Assembly (NCBI RefSeq): GCF_000276805.1
Contig: NZ_AKXQ01000006.1
Span: 1 to 64,000 of the forward strand
Reading direction: 5' to 3'
Source: Moritella dasanensis ArB 0140
Lineage (GTDB): Bacteria; Pseudomonadota; Gammaproteobacteria; Enterobacterales; Moritellaceae
Length of the DNA stretch: 64,000 bases
Positions within the stretch are counted from its first letter, which is position 1. Each line of letters starts with the position of its first letter. This document shows, one piece after another, positions 27,285 through 35,943 of this stretch. Under the pieces are notes generated by a model. That model saw nothing but the letters and a program-made list of their open reading frames with translations. It had not been told where the DNA came from and ran no database searches. The position numbers were made by a program, and so were the translations under genes.

Positions 27285-28190
27285 CTAACTTAATTCGGCT
27301 TCACACTTACTGCGTAACAGATCGCGTAGCATCAACATTGCAGGTGTGACTTGGATACGGTTAGGACAAATTAACCATAAGTTAATCGGCGGCGAATTAA
27401 AATCACGCAATAATTCAACCACATTACCCGAGCGTAAATCAGCAGCCATATCTAAGCGCGATTTCATGGTAATGCCCTTGCCTGCGACCACCCAGCGGTG
27501 CACCACATCTGCATCATTACTTAAGCGATTCCCCGCCACTTTGACATTGTATTTACCGGTATTGTTGCTAGCACTATCCACAAATGGCCAAGTATCATAA
27601 ACACGCTCGCCAAACCGATAGAGCAAACAATTATGTTGAGGTAATTCGTTGGGATGACTCGGCTCGCCATATTTCGCCAAATAGGCTGGCGATGCACAGA
27701 CCACTCGATCTATTTTGGCGATCAGAAAAGCCACCAGCGTCGAATCTTCAGGTTCGCCATAACGCAGTGCCATATCTACTTTGTCATGATAAAAGTCTGC
27801 TAAGTTATCACCGACATTGAGCTGTATAGATAACTCAGGATAGGCATCCATCACCTCATCAAGCCAAGGCAAGACAATATTCCGGCCTAAATCAGAGGAC
27901 GCAGATAAACGAATTTCACCGGCAATTTTTCCCTGCATCTCGTTTAAGGACGCTTTGCCTTTCTCTAACGCAGCTAACGCCTCAGTGCAGTGCAATAAGT
28001 AACGTTCACCTTCCGCGGTGATCCGTAATTTACGTGTCGAACGGATAAAAAGTTGTACACCTAACTGTTTCTCTAGGCGTTTTAAGGCTGCACTCGCCGC
28101 TGCTGGTGACATTTCCAACTGCAGTGCGGATGCGGTGATATTACATGTTTGCGCTGTTCGCACAAAAAGAGTCAGGTCTTGAATGTTCAT
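27285..28190 (-). CDS. LysR-family transcriptional regulator
   Basis: Starting at the Met before NIQDLTLFVRTAQTC, the protein is 301 residues. An upstream ATG at 28244 would add 18 residues that are not conserved in the family. HTH at residues 3-60 (NITASALQLEMSPAAASAALKRLEKQLG). The effector domain shows the DADVVHRWVVAGKGITMKSRLDMAADL region typical of the AaeR/DhcR-like subgroup. It diverges from the monooxygenase-like and nitroreductase genes, which are its likeliest targets. Confidence 0.9.
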   Translation of the reverse strand: MNIQDLTLFVRTAQTCNITASALQLEMSPAAASAALKRLEKQLGVQLFIRSTRKLRITAEGERYLLHCTEALAALEKGKASLNEMQGKIAGEIRLSASSDLGRNIVLPWLDEVMDAYPELSIQLNVGDNLADFYHDKVDMALRYGEPEDSTLVAFLIAKIDRVVCASPAYLAKYGEPSHPNELPQHNCLLYRFGERVYDTWPFVDSASNNTGKYNVKVAGNRLSNDADVVHRWVVAGKGITMKSRLDMAADLRSGNVVELLRDFNSPPINLWLICPNRIQVTPAMLMLRDLLRSKCEAELS

Positions 28191-28301
28191 TATCAAATAT
28201 TTTTTGAAACTGTTAGTTGTATTACCATCTTTTAAGAATAGCAATAATCAGGGATAATGTCCTCACTCACTAAGTGAACAACGAATAAAAGGTAGATGAA
28301 T

Positions 28302-28595
28302 ATGACTACGCCATTAACGCTTGTTGCCAATATCGAAGCCAAAGCAGATAAAATTGAATTCGTCAAAGCCGAATTATTGAAGTTGATAGCCCCAACCCGA
28401 CTTGAAGAAGGTTGCATCCAATACGACTTGCACCAAGATAATAGCAATCCTGCGCAGTTTACTTTTATTGAAAATTGGGCAAGTAAAGCATTATTAGAAC
28501 AACACCTTAACAGCCCACATTTAACTATGTATGTGCAAGCAACTGAAGGTGCTGTAGTGAATTTCACGTTAAACGAAATCACTAAAATCGCATAA
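28302..28595 (+). CDS. Antibiotic biosynthesis monooxygenase (ABM)-domain protein
   Basis: The 97-residue single-domain ferredoxin-like protein is in the YgiN/ABM class: LVANIEAKADKIEFVKAELLKLIAPTR, then EEGCIQYDLHQDNSNPAQFTFIENWASKALLEQHLNS. Such dimers act as cofactor-less quinol monooxygenases or have no known activity. An ATG two codons earlier (28296) is too close to the AAAAGG site, so I chose 28302. It is 60 bases upstream of the nitroreductase gene and likely in an operon with it under the divergent LysR. A quinone or electrophile stress role is inferred. Confidence 0.85.
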   Translation: MTTPLTLVANIEAKADKIEFVKAELLKLIAPTRLEEGCIQYDLHQDNSNPAQFTFIENWASKALLEQHLNSPHLTMYVQATEGAVVNFTLNEITKIA

Positions 28596-28655
28596 GAAAT
28601 TAATCCCATTGAACATGATCACTACTTGTATGCCCAAATTTATTAAGGTTTTATT

Positions 28656-29312
28656 ATGACACACCAAATTATCCAAGATTTAAGCAACCGTTATACAACT
28701 AAAAAGTTTGATGCTTCAAAAAAAGTATCTCAAGAAGATCTTGCCGTGATCATGGAAGCAATGCGTTTATCTGCATCATCAATTAACTCACAACCGTGGA
28801 AGTTTATTGTTATCGAAAGTGATGCAGCCAAACAGCGTATGCACAATACTTTTACGAATAAATTTCAGTTTAACCAACCGCATATCTTTACTTCATCGCA
28901 CACGATTATTTTTGCGCATAACCCTGCTTATACTCGCGAAAACTACGAAGCAGTTATTGATAAAGGCATCACAGATAAACGTACTAAACCGGAAGAAAAA
29001 GAAGGTGCATTCGGTGCGTTTGCTTTTGTTGAATTAAACACAGGTGAAGATGGCGATACATCAGCTTGGACTAAAGCACAGACGTATCTAGCGCTGGGTA
29101 ATACTATGCACACATTGGCACGCTTGAATATTGATTCAACCCCAATGGAAGGCATAGATACCGATTTAGTTAGCAAAGAATTTGCTGTGGAATTAGATGG
29201 TTACGTGACTGATGTAGCTCTCGCAATCGGTTACCGTGATGCAGGAAACGATTACAACATTGCACCACCTAAATCACGTTTAGCAATGGAAGATGTGATC
29301 GTAAAAATATAG
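28656..29312 (+). CDS. NAD(P)H-dependent nitroreductase, NfsB type
   Basis: The 218-residue cytosolic FMN protein fits the NfsB/DrgA nitroreductase family. The N-terminus has RYTTKKFDASKKV, and the FMN site is RLSASSINSQPWKFIVIES. The C-terminal region ALAIGYRD..... NDYNIAPPKSRL carries the usual phosphate-binding Lys and Arg. Such enzymes reduce nitroaromatics, quinones or flavins with two electrons. It lies behind the ABM gene. Confidence 0.92.
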   Translation: MTHQIIQDLSNRYTTKKFDASKKVSQEDLAVIMEAMRLSASSINSQPWKFIVIESDAAKQRMHNTFTNKFQFNQPHIFTSSHTIIFAHNPAYTRENYEAVIDKGITDKRTKPEEKEGAFGAFAFVELNTGEDGDTSAWTKAQTYLALGNTMHTLARLNIDSTPMEGIDTDLVSKEFAVELDGYVTDVALAIGYRDAGNDYNIAPPKSRLAMEDVIVKI

Positions 29313-29335
29313 TTTTAACAAGAACAAACGTACCC

Positions 29336-29368
29336 TCCCTTTGATACACACTGTTCGTATCAAAGGGA
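29336..29368. terminator. Hairpin downstream of the nitroreductase gene
   Basis: A perfect 12-bp inverted repeat (29336-29347 with 29357-29368) has a 9-base loop. No T tract follows, so it may be a weak terminator or mRNA-end structure. Confidence 0.5.
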
Positions 29369-29389
29369 TAGCCTTCCTCACCCCCTATC

Positions 29390-29440
29390 TAATACCTACC
29401 TAGCTAATACCTACCTAATTAATACCTACCTAATACCTAC
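29390..29440. repeat. Short tandem repeat TAATACCTAC
   Basis: Four copies of TAATACCTAC start at 29390, 29405, 29420 and 29431. The first three repeat at a 15-base period. The array lies between convergent genes, just past the LysR stop. Confidence 0.85.
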
Positions 29441-29468
29441 AACGTTAAATAATAGCCATGATCAAGCG

Positions 29469-30413
29469 TTAATCCAGCGCACTTTTATCTAGCTCATTTT
29501 GTAATAACTCTCTGCCATTAGTCTCAATATGCTTTAAAAATTCCGAAGCAATTAACGTCGGACGTTTCGATGTTAACCACAAGAAGAACCAATGAGAATC
29601 AATTGGCAATTCTTTGACCGGTAAACGTATTAAGCCACTTTGACCACCATAAGTGAGGGTATGAGCAGAAATAATGGTGATGCCTAATTTAGACATAACA
29701 GCATGTTTAATTGCCTCGTTACTTTCGATAGTCATTTTTATCTTCGGTTTCAAATTATGCTGTTTAAACAATTCTTCAATCGCGTATCGCGTACCCGAGC
29801 CTTTTTCCCGCATAAGAAAAGGTTCATCACACAAGTCCGCTAAACTAATTGATTTGCGTTTGCCGAGCGGATGATCTTGATGGGCTATCGCCACCAAAGG
29901 GTTATCTAGAAATTCGAGGCTTTGCGCATCAATATCCTGCGGCGGATGACTGAATACATAAAAATCATCGACCCCCTGCTTCATCCGTTCGATGGTTTTT
30001 TCTCGATTACCAATATTTAATTGGATATCAACATCGGGAAATTGTTCACAGAAAGGGCCTAACAGATGCGGAATAAAATACTTCGACGTAGTCACCACGG
30101 CCAACCTTAAGGTACCGGGTTTAGTCTTGCGTATATTGCCTAATGTCATGTCTAAACGCGCAAAACTATCGAGTACTTCGACCGCAGTTTTAACTAACTC
30201 TAAACCCACATTGGTAAAAATAAGCTGGCGGTTTACAAATTTATACAAGGGCTCGCCAATTGCATCGCTGAGTTTACGCATCTGAATTGACACAGTCGGC
30301 TGGGTTAAAAACAGCGCTTTTGCAGCCTCATTAATACTACCTTGATCGTGCACAGCCAATAAGATCTCAAGCTGCCTCATGGTGCCAATGTGCGCATGAA
30401 TACGTGATTGCAT
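29469..30413 (-). CDS. CbbR/CmpR-like LysR-family regulator
   Basis: The 314-residue protein has HTH residues about 12-72 (GSINEAAKALFLTQPTVSIQMRKLSDAIG). The effector domain carries strong CbbR/CmpR-group blocks: RLAVVTTSKYFIPHLLGPFCEQFP, DNPLVAIAHQDHPL, LMREKGSGTRYAIE and IESNEAIKHAVMSKLGI. In autotrophs these control RuBisCO or bicarbonate uptake genes. Here it diverges from purEK, with SulP next, so an inorganic-carbon response is a reasonable inference. Palindromic sites lie between it and purE. Confidence 0.9.
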   Translation of the reverse strand: MQSRIHAHIGTMRQLEILLAVHDQGSINEAAKALFLTQPTVSIQMRKLSDAIGEPLYKFVNRQLIFTNVGLELVKTAVEVLDSFARLDMTLGNIRKTKPGTLRLAVVTTSKYFIPHLLGPFCEQFPDVDIQLNIGNREKTIERMKQGVDDFYVFSHPPQDIDAQSLEFLDNPLVAIAHQDHPLGKRKSISLADLCDEPFLMREKGSGTRYAIEELFKQHNLKPKIKMTIESNEAIKHAVMSKLGITIISAHTLTYGGQSGLIRLPVKELPIDSHWFFLWLTSKRPTLIASEFLKHIETNGRELLQNELDKSALD

Positions 30414-30489
30414 AATAACTTCCCCACTCTATTACGACATGTTGCGGTGCTACGGCATGATGCTAACGCCAACCAAGCATAAATAACCA

Positions 30490-30538
30490 TATAGATAATA
30501 GTCTATAGCTAGGATAGATAATATCTATTTTTATCTAT
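30490..30538. promoter_or_regulatory. Palindromic LysR-type sites between the LysR gene and purE
   Basis: TATAGA-N6-TCTATA (30490-30507) is followed by ATAGATA-A-TATCTAT (30514-30528) and a third TATCTAT (30532-30538). Paired dyads in a divergent LysR intergenic region suggest recognition and activation sites. Binding by this protein is inferred. Confidence 0.55.
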
Positions 30539-30599
30539 GCCAACTTATTGCTATTTTTACCTTCATCGTAATAACACATTAGATAATAAGGTAACAACA

Positions 30600-31079
30600 A
30601 TGACACAACATAAAGTAGCTATCATCATGGGTTCTAAATCAGACTGGCCAGTAATGCGTCACGCAGCGACCGTGCTTGAACAATTTGAGATCCCGTTTGA
30701 AGCCATGGTCGTATCAGCGCATCGCACACCAGAAAGATTATATGAGTTTGCCCAGTCAGCCGAAGAAAACTACAGCGTCATTATTGCTGGAGCAGGTGGC
30801 GCGGCGCATCTTCCAGGCATGACAGCTGCACTGACTTGCCTACCTGTCATTGGTGTACCAGTAAAAAGTAATGCCCTGAAAGGCATGGATAGCTTGTTAT
30901 CAATCGTACAAATGCCGAAGGGTGTTGCTGTCGCGACCCAAGCCATTGGTGAAGCTGGCGCATTTAATGCCGGTTTATTAGCGGCTCAGATGCTAGCAAC
31001 CCACAATTCCGAATTACAAAGCAAAGTAAAAGCATGGCGTAAGGAACAAACTGCAAGTATCGGTTGGGAGGTAGAATAA
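30600..31079 (+). CDS. purE: N5-carboxyaminoimidazole ribonucleotide mutase
   Basis: The 159-residue cytosolic enzyme converts N5-CAIR to CAIR in purine synthesis. The motif [10 protein letters not shown] is near the N-terminus, with the catalytic-site segments [11 protein letters not shown] and [12 protein letters not shown]. An in-frame ATG 21 codons upstream lies within the putative regulatory dyads and lacks conservation; 30600 has AAGG and matches family length. It overlaps purK by one base (TAATG). Confidence 0.96.
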   Translation: MTQHKVAIIMGSKSDWPVMRHAATVLEQFEIPFEAMVVSAHRTPERLYEFAQSAEENYSVIIAGAGGAAHLPGMTAALTCLPVIGVPVKSNALKGMDSLLSIVQMPKGVAVATQAIGEAGAFNAGLLAAQMLATHNSELQSKVKAWRKEQTASIGWEVE

Positions 31080-32188
31080 TGCGTATTGCTATAGTCGGTT
31101 GTGGCCAACTGTCGCGCATGTTAGCCCTAGCAGGGTTACCTTTAGGCATTAAATTTAGTTTTATTCACGACGATCTAAACCAAAACCAAGACTGTGTGGC
31201 AGGTTTAGGCATCATCACACCAGCACCGCATAAATGTGCAACGAGCAATCGTTATAACGACCAAGACGTTGAGCAGCTGTATCAAGCATTAGGTAAACCT
31301 GATTGTATTACCGTTGAAAAAGAACAAGTCGACCTTGCGTTATTACAAGCGTTAGCGGCTTTTTGTGCCATTTACCCGAGCATTGCAGCGATACAAGCCT
31401 GCCAACATCGCGGTGAAGAAAAACAGCTATTAACCCGTTTAGCCATACCAACATCGCCGTATCTTTATAATGCCAGTGCGCAACAAGCAGTGCAGACATT
31501 GGGTTATCCTGTCATGGTGAAATCATGCACCGAAGGCTACGACGGTAAAAACCAATGGCTGATTAAAAATCTTGCCGATGCCCAGCAGTTTGATACGTTA
31601 GACATTAAAGATTACATCATCGAAGCCTTTGTCGATTTTGATAAAGAAGTATCGCTGATTGCTGTTCGCCACCAAAACGGCCAAATTGAGCACTACGCAC
31701 TTACCGATAATGAGCACGTACAAGGCATGCTAACCCGCTCCATCGCCCCTGCTGCTAACATCACTGACGAGCTAAAATTACAAGCCCAACACTACATGGT
31801 CAGCTTGCTGAATAAATTAGACTATGTCGGCGTTATGGCAATGGAATGTTTTGTTATTGGCGATAAACTGATGGTTAATGAGCTAGCGCCTCGTGTACAC
31901 AATAGTGGTCATTGGACGCAACTAGGCAGTATTACTTGCCAGTTTGAAAATCATATCAGAGCCTTAGCTGGACTCAGTCTCGGCAGTACCGCGCAAATAG
32001 CCCCCACAGGTATGCTGAATATTATTGGTACTGAGCGCCCGCCTTTTGCCGCGATAGCCGAAAATGCCAAGCTATACTGGTACAACAAAAGCGTAAAACC
32101 TAAACGTAAATTAGGTCACATCAATTTTATTGCTGATAACTCCAAGATACTTAGCCAGCAAATGGCACAATTTAGTCTGGATAAGTAA
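31079..32188 (+). CDS. purK: N5-carboxyaminoimidazole ribonucleotide synthase
   Basis: The 369-residue ATP-grasp enzyme joins AIR, bicarbonate and ATP to give N5-CAIR. The N-terminus IAIVGCGQLSRMLALAGLPLG is the PurK nucleotide-like fold. The ATP-grasp part has GYPVMVKSCTEGYDGKNQW, and MVNELAPRVHNSGHWT is diagnostic. The start ATG overlaps the purE stop and follows GGGAGG, so translation is coupled. Bicarbonate is its substrate, relevant to the SulP gene 60 bases downstream. Confidence 0.96.
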   Translation: MRIAIVGCGQLSRMLALAGLPLGIKFSFIHDDLNQNQDCVAGLGIITPAPHKCATSNRYNDQDVEQLYQALGKPDCITVEKEQVDLALLQALAAFCAIYPSIAAIQACQHRGEEKQLLTRLAIPTSPYLYNASAQQAVQTLGYPVMVKSCTEGYDGKNQWLIKNLADAQQFDTLDIKDYIIEAFVDFDKEVSLIAVRHQNGQIEHYALTDNEHVQGMLTRSIAPAANITDELKLQAQHYMVSLLNKLDYVGVMAMECFVIGDKLMVNELAPRVHNSGHWTQLGSITCQFENHIRALAGLSLGSTAQIAPTGMLNIIGTERPPFAAIAENAKLYWYNKSVKPKRKLGHINFIADNSKILSQQMAQFSLDK

Positions 32189-32248
32189 TTTCAATGCCTG
32201 TTTTTTGATAACGGCTTTGCTAACAGATTTGCTAAGGAGATTTGGATT

Positions 32249-33895
32249 TTGTTTGGACATCGTTTTGACAGTATGAATTTAAAAGGTGATGTATTTGGTG
32301 GTGTTACCACCGCGATCATCTCGTTGCCATTAGCACTGGCTTTTGGTGTTGCATCTGGCGCAGGGGCTGAAGCAGGCCTTTGGGGCGCCATTATGGTCGG
32401 CTTTTTTGCGGCGCTGTTTGGTGGCTCAACAACCTTAATTTCAGAACCTACCGGCCCAATGACAGTGATCATGACAGCCGTACTGACCAGCATGATGGCT
32501 AAATACCCTGAAACCGGCATGGCGATGTCCTTCACTGTGGTGATGATGGCGGGCGCTTTTCAAATATTACTCGGTACCTTAAAACTGGGAAAATATGTCA
32601 CCTTAATGCCTTACAGTGTCATCTCAGGTTTTATGTCTGGTATCGGCGTCATCCTCATCATCTTACAATTATCGCCACTATTAGGCCATGCAGCGCCATC
32701 TGGTGGTGTGGTCGGTACCTTATCAGCACTGCCAAATACCTTAGCAAATATAAGTTTCAGCGAGCTATTCTTAGGCTTACTCACGTTAGCAGTACTATTC
32801 TATTTTCCTAAACAATACCGCAGATATGTACCAGCACAACTGGTCGCGTTAGTCGCTGTAACACTGTTGTCAGTCCTGTTTTTTGATACCGACAGTATCC
32901 GCCGCATTGGTGAAATACCAGCAGGGTTACCGTCATTAGTATTACCGCATTTTAATGCAGAAATGTTCACAACCATGGTTATCGATGCCTTAGTACTTGG
33001 CACATTAGGCTGTATTGATACCTTGTTAACGGCGGTCATTGGTGACTCGTTAACACGTAAAGAGCATGATTCAGACAAAGAATTGCGCGGACAAGGCATT
33101 GCCAACATGATCTCTGGATTATTCGGCGCGCTACCAGGTGCAGGTGCAACCATGGGCACAGTGACCAACATACAGGTAGGCGCCCGCTCACCGCTTTCAG
33201 GTATGGTGAGAGCACTTGTATTAGCACTGGTGGTATTAGTTGCAGGCGGATTAACAGAACCCATCCCAATGGCGGTATTAGCAGGTATCGCTGTGTATGT
33301 GGGGTTTAATATTTTAGATTGGAGCTTCATTCAACGCGCGCACAAGGTCAGTATTCAAGGCATGGTGATCATGTACGGCGTGATGTTCCTCACTGTGTTT
33401 GTCGATTTGATTGTTGCGGTTGGTCTGGGTGTCTTTATTTCCAATATCATCATTATTGAGCAGTTAAGCCGAGCACAAGCACGCCAAGTTAAGGCCATTA
33501 GCGATACAGATAACGATGTGCCACTGACCGGCAGTGAGCGAGCCATATTAGACAAAGCCAATGGCAAGGTATTGTTTTTCTACTTATCGGGGCCGATGAT
33601 ATTTAGCGTATCCAAAGCGATATCTCGCCAGCATTCCAGTATCGGCGATTATGACGTAATGATATTAGATTTAAGCGATGTGCCGATGATCGATGTCACC
33701 GTAGGACTGGCACTAGAGAATGCGATAAAAGATGCATTAGACGCTAACTGTGAGGTGTTATTGTTATGCCCGAATATCGATACCCGTGAGCGCTTAGATA
33801 AATTGAATGTATTGAATTTGATTCCAGCTAACAATCACTGCACGTCGAGGGAGCAAGCATTACAATCAGCGCTTGAGCATGTGACAAGGTATTAA
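32249..33895 (+). CDS. SulP/SLC26-family anion transporter with STAS domain
   Basis: The 548-residue inner-membrane protein has the SulP fold (about 14 helices to residue 410): GDVFGGVTTAIISLPLALAFGVASGAGAEAGLWGAI and the sulfate-transporter region DTLLTAVIGDSLTRKEHDSDKELRGQGIAN. The STAS domain occupies about 430-545 (VLFFYLSGPMIFSVSKAI ... DVMILDLSDVPMIDVT). Members carry sulfate, dicarboxylates or bicarbonate (BicA). The start is TTG with AAGGAG nine bases upstream. Position behind purEK and a CbbR-like regulator favours bicarbonate, as inference. Confidence 0.9.
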   Translation: MFGHRFDSMNLKGDVFGGVTTAIISLPLALAFGVASGAGAEAGLWGAIMVGFFAALFGGSTTLISEPTGPMTVIMTAVLTSMMAKYPETGMAMSFTVVMMAGAFQILLGTLKLGKYVTLMPYSVISGFMSGIGVILIILQLSPLLGHAAPSGGVVGTLSALPNTLANISFSELFLGLLTLAVLFYFPKQYRRYVPAQLVALVAVTLLSVLFFDTDSIRRIGEIPAGLPSLVLPHFNAEMFTTMVIDALVLGTLGCIDTLLTAVIGDSLTRKEHDSDKELRGQGIANMISGLFGALPGAGATMGTVTNIQVGARSPLSGMVRALVLALVVLVAGGLTEPIPMAVLAGIAVYVGFNILDWSFIQRAHKVSIQGMVIMYGVMFLTVFVDLIVAVGLGVFISNIIIIEQLSRAQARQVKAISDTDNDVPLTGSERAILDKANGKVLFFYLSGPMIFSVSKAISRQHSSIGDYDVMILDLSDVPMIDVTVGLALENAIKDALDANCEVLLLCPNIDTRERLDKLNVLNLIPANNHCTSREQALQSALEHVTRY

Positions 33896-33942
33896 GTATT
33901 GAAGTAGTGGTGATTGCCGATAAGAATTACTGCGGTTAAATA

Positions 33943-34019
33943 TGGTGTCCCCTACAGGATTCGAACCTGTGGCCTGCTCCTTAGGAGGGAGCCGCTCTAT
34001 CCAGCTGAGCTAAGGAGAC
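33943..34019 (-). tRNA. tRNA-Arg (anticodon CCU)
   Basis: A full 77-base cloverleaf including encoded CCA. The acceptor stem is GTCTCCT with AGGGGAC (one G-U pair), the D arm TAGCTCAGCTGGATAGAGC, and the anticodon loop CTCCTAA (anticodon at 33983-33985). The T arm is CAGGTTCGAATCCTG. It reads AGG codons, like E. coli argW. Confidence 0.96.
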
Positions 34020-34121
34020 ACTTGGCGTTTATTATATATAAAACAAACACAAATAGCAGCATCACAGCACGTTAAAAAACAATATAAGCTAACATTTTAT
34101 TTATTTGGATCAAGGATCACA

Positions 34122-34904
34122 TTACTTTCTATACGGCGAGACAATCGTATTCCCTGTTTCCGCATGCTGAGACACAATAACAAAGTCTTGATACAAACGA
34201 TGAATGTTGGCTTTTGTCAAAACATCGCTCGGTTTCCCTTCCGCTATTATCTGCCCTTGCTCCACTAAAATAAGACGGTCACAAAATTCTGCTGCCGTAT
34301 TTAAGTTATGGATAGCCACTAATGCCGACTTACCTTGCTGACATTGTTGATATAACACATTCATCAGTTGTGATTCATGGCCAATATCCAAGCTTGCTGT
34401 CGGTTCATCAAGTAACATTAATGGTGCCCCTTGCACGAGTAAACGCGCAAAATGGACCAGCTGTTTCTCACCACCCGATAAAGCGGTAATAGAACGGTCT
34501 TTTAAATGGTCAATACCCACTAAGGTTAACGCCTCGATGGTTTTCGCAGCAATCGCTTTAGCAGACATAGGTTGCGTTTGTTGCTGCACATGAAAACCAA
34601 AACCGACTGTTTCCATCACACTAAATGGGAATGCAGTTTCACTGTATTGTGGTAAATAACTTAAATCACGTGCACGGTCGATATCCGATAATTTGGTTAA
34701 TGACAGGCCCTTTATTAATACCTCTCCACGGTTGTATTTTTGAAAGCCACTTAAGCATTTCATCAAGGTACTTTTACCTGCGCCATTAGGACCGATAATA
34801 CCCACCAGCTCACCCGCTTGAATCGACAGTGAAATATCGCTTAATAAGGTTTTTTCTCCGGCGTTATAACCCAACTTGGAAACGATCAATAATGCAGAAC
34901 TCAT
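34122..34904 (-). CDS. btuD: Cobalamin (siderophore-type) ABC importer ATPase
   Basis: The 260-residue cytosolic ATPase has Walker A GPNGAGKS, signature LSGGEKQ and Walker B LMLLDEPTASLD, in the FecE/BtuD/HmuV subgroup. It overlaps the permease gene by four bases. The upstream cobalamin riboswitch and the divergent adenosyltransferase assign the complex to vitamin B12 or corrinoids. Without them, iron-siderophore or haem would be equally possible from this protein alone. Confidence 0.88.
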   Translation of the reverse strand: MSSALLIVSKLGYNAGEKTLLSDISLSIQAGELVGIIGPNGAGKSTLMKCLSGFQKYNRGEVLIKGLSLTKLSDIDRARDLSYLPQYSETAFPFSVMETVGFGFHVQQQTQPMSAKAIAAKTIEALTLVGIDHLKDRSITALSGGEKQLVHFARLLVQGAPLMLLDEPTASLDIGHESQLMNVLYQQCQQGKSALVAIHNLNTAAEFCDRLILVEQGQIIAEGKPSDVLTKANIHRLYQDFVIVSQHAETGNTIVSPYRK

Positions 34905-35941
34905 ACAAAGCTGCCTTTACGCTGAAAACGAATGATTAACGCAATGAAATAACAACCACCAATAAAAGACGTAATAATCCCCACTTTTAATTCATTGGGG
35001 GCAATGATCCATCGTCCTAACAGGTCACAAGCAAGGAGGAAAATAACCCCGAACAAGGCAGAAAAAGGTAACAATTTTTCATGGGTAGGGCCGACGATCA
35101 ACCGCACCAAATGCGGAACCATCAAACCAATGAAACCAATCGGCCCCGCGACTGCAATCGACATCGCGGTTAATAACGTCGAAAACATCAATAACTTGAG
35201 CCGCGTTTTCTTGATGTTCAACCCCATACCATGGGCATTTTCTTCCCCTAACGCCAGTAAATTTAACGCCCGACACTCTCTTAATAACAACGCAGATACC
35301 ACCACAATAATCGGTGCTGGCCACATCAATTGCGACCAAGTACGACCGTCTAATCCACCCATCGCCCAGAATACAAATTGGCTCATTTCATATTGTTGCG
35401 CCATCAAGAGTAGGCCCATTCTGGCACCGCCGAGTAAACTTGATAACGCCAACCCGGTTAGAATCAAAAACAAAATCTGCGTTGACGCATGGCGAGACGC
35501 TAACAGATAAATAACCGCCGCAGCAGCCAATGCACCCACAGTCGTAAAAATAGGTAACCACATCGGGTTCATGAACGAAAATCCCGTCACAATAGCAAGC
35601 ACAGCGCCAAAACTACTACCAGCACTGACACCTAACACATCAGGACTAGCAAGTGGGTTTCTAAACAAACCTTGTGTACATGCTCCAGCCAACGCCAACG
35701 AGCCACCCGCTAATATAGCCGCACAAGCACGGGGTAAACGAATGTGTAACACGACTGCTGACGCTAACGGTTGCTCTGTTAAAGCAAGTTCGCTACCGCC
35801 AACAAAATACGCTTTAAACAATGCCAAGATATCGCTAATAGGAATATGAATAGCGCCAAAGCTAAGATAGAGCAAAAACAAGCCGCAAAATAACAACACA
35901 GAGAACAGCGTTTGTACTGCAGTAAGTCGATAGAATGGCAT
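34901..35941 (-). CDS. btuC: Cobalamin ABC importer permease (FecCD family)
   Basis: The 346-residue protein has about ten membrane helices and FecCD/BtuC motifs: RLPRACAAILAGGSLALAGACTQGLFRNPLASPDVLGVSAGS, the cytoplasmic GGLDGRTW region, and GPIGFIGLMVPHLVRLIVGPTHEKLLP. It forms a homodimeric channel with two ATPases. It starts two bases after the binding-protein stop. Substrate comes from the riboswitch context. Confidence 0.88.
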   Translation of the reverse strand: MPFYRLTAVQTLFSVLLFCGLFLLYLSFGAIHIPISDILALFKAYFVGGSELALTEQPLASAVVLHIRLPRACAAILAGGSLALAGACTQGLFRNPLASPDVLGVSAGSSFGAVLAIVTGFSFMNPMWLPIFTTVGALAAAAVIYLLASRHASTQILFLILTGLALSSLLGGARMGLLLMAQQYEMSQFVFWAMGGLDGRTWSQLMWPAPIIVVVSALLLRECRALNLLALGEENAHGMGLNIKKTRLKLLMFSTLLTAMSIAVAGPIGFIGLMVPHLVRLIVGPTHEKLLPFSALFGVIFLLACDLLGRWIIAPNELKVGIITSFIGGCYFIALIIRFQRKGSFV

Positions 35942-35943
35942 GA

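Noticed and set aside
32800-33330. 176-codon minus-strand frame inside the SulP gene
   Set aside because: Shadow of a clear membrane transporter gene; low-complexity Thr/Asn/Pro composition.
33943-34019. tRNA-Arg as an integration site for a mobile island
   Set aside because: No integrase gene and no repeat of the tRNA 3' end were seen on either side within the window.
34995-35510. 171-codon plus-strand frame inside btuC
   Set aside because: Antisense to a strongly recognised FecCD permease; no homology seen.
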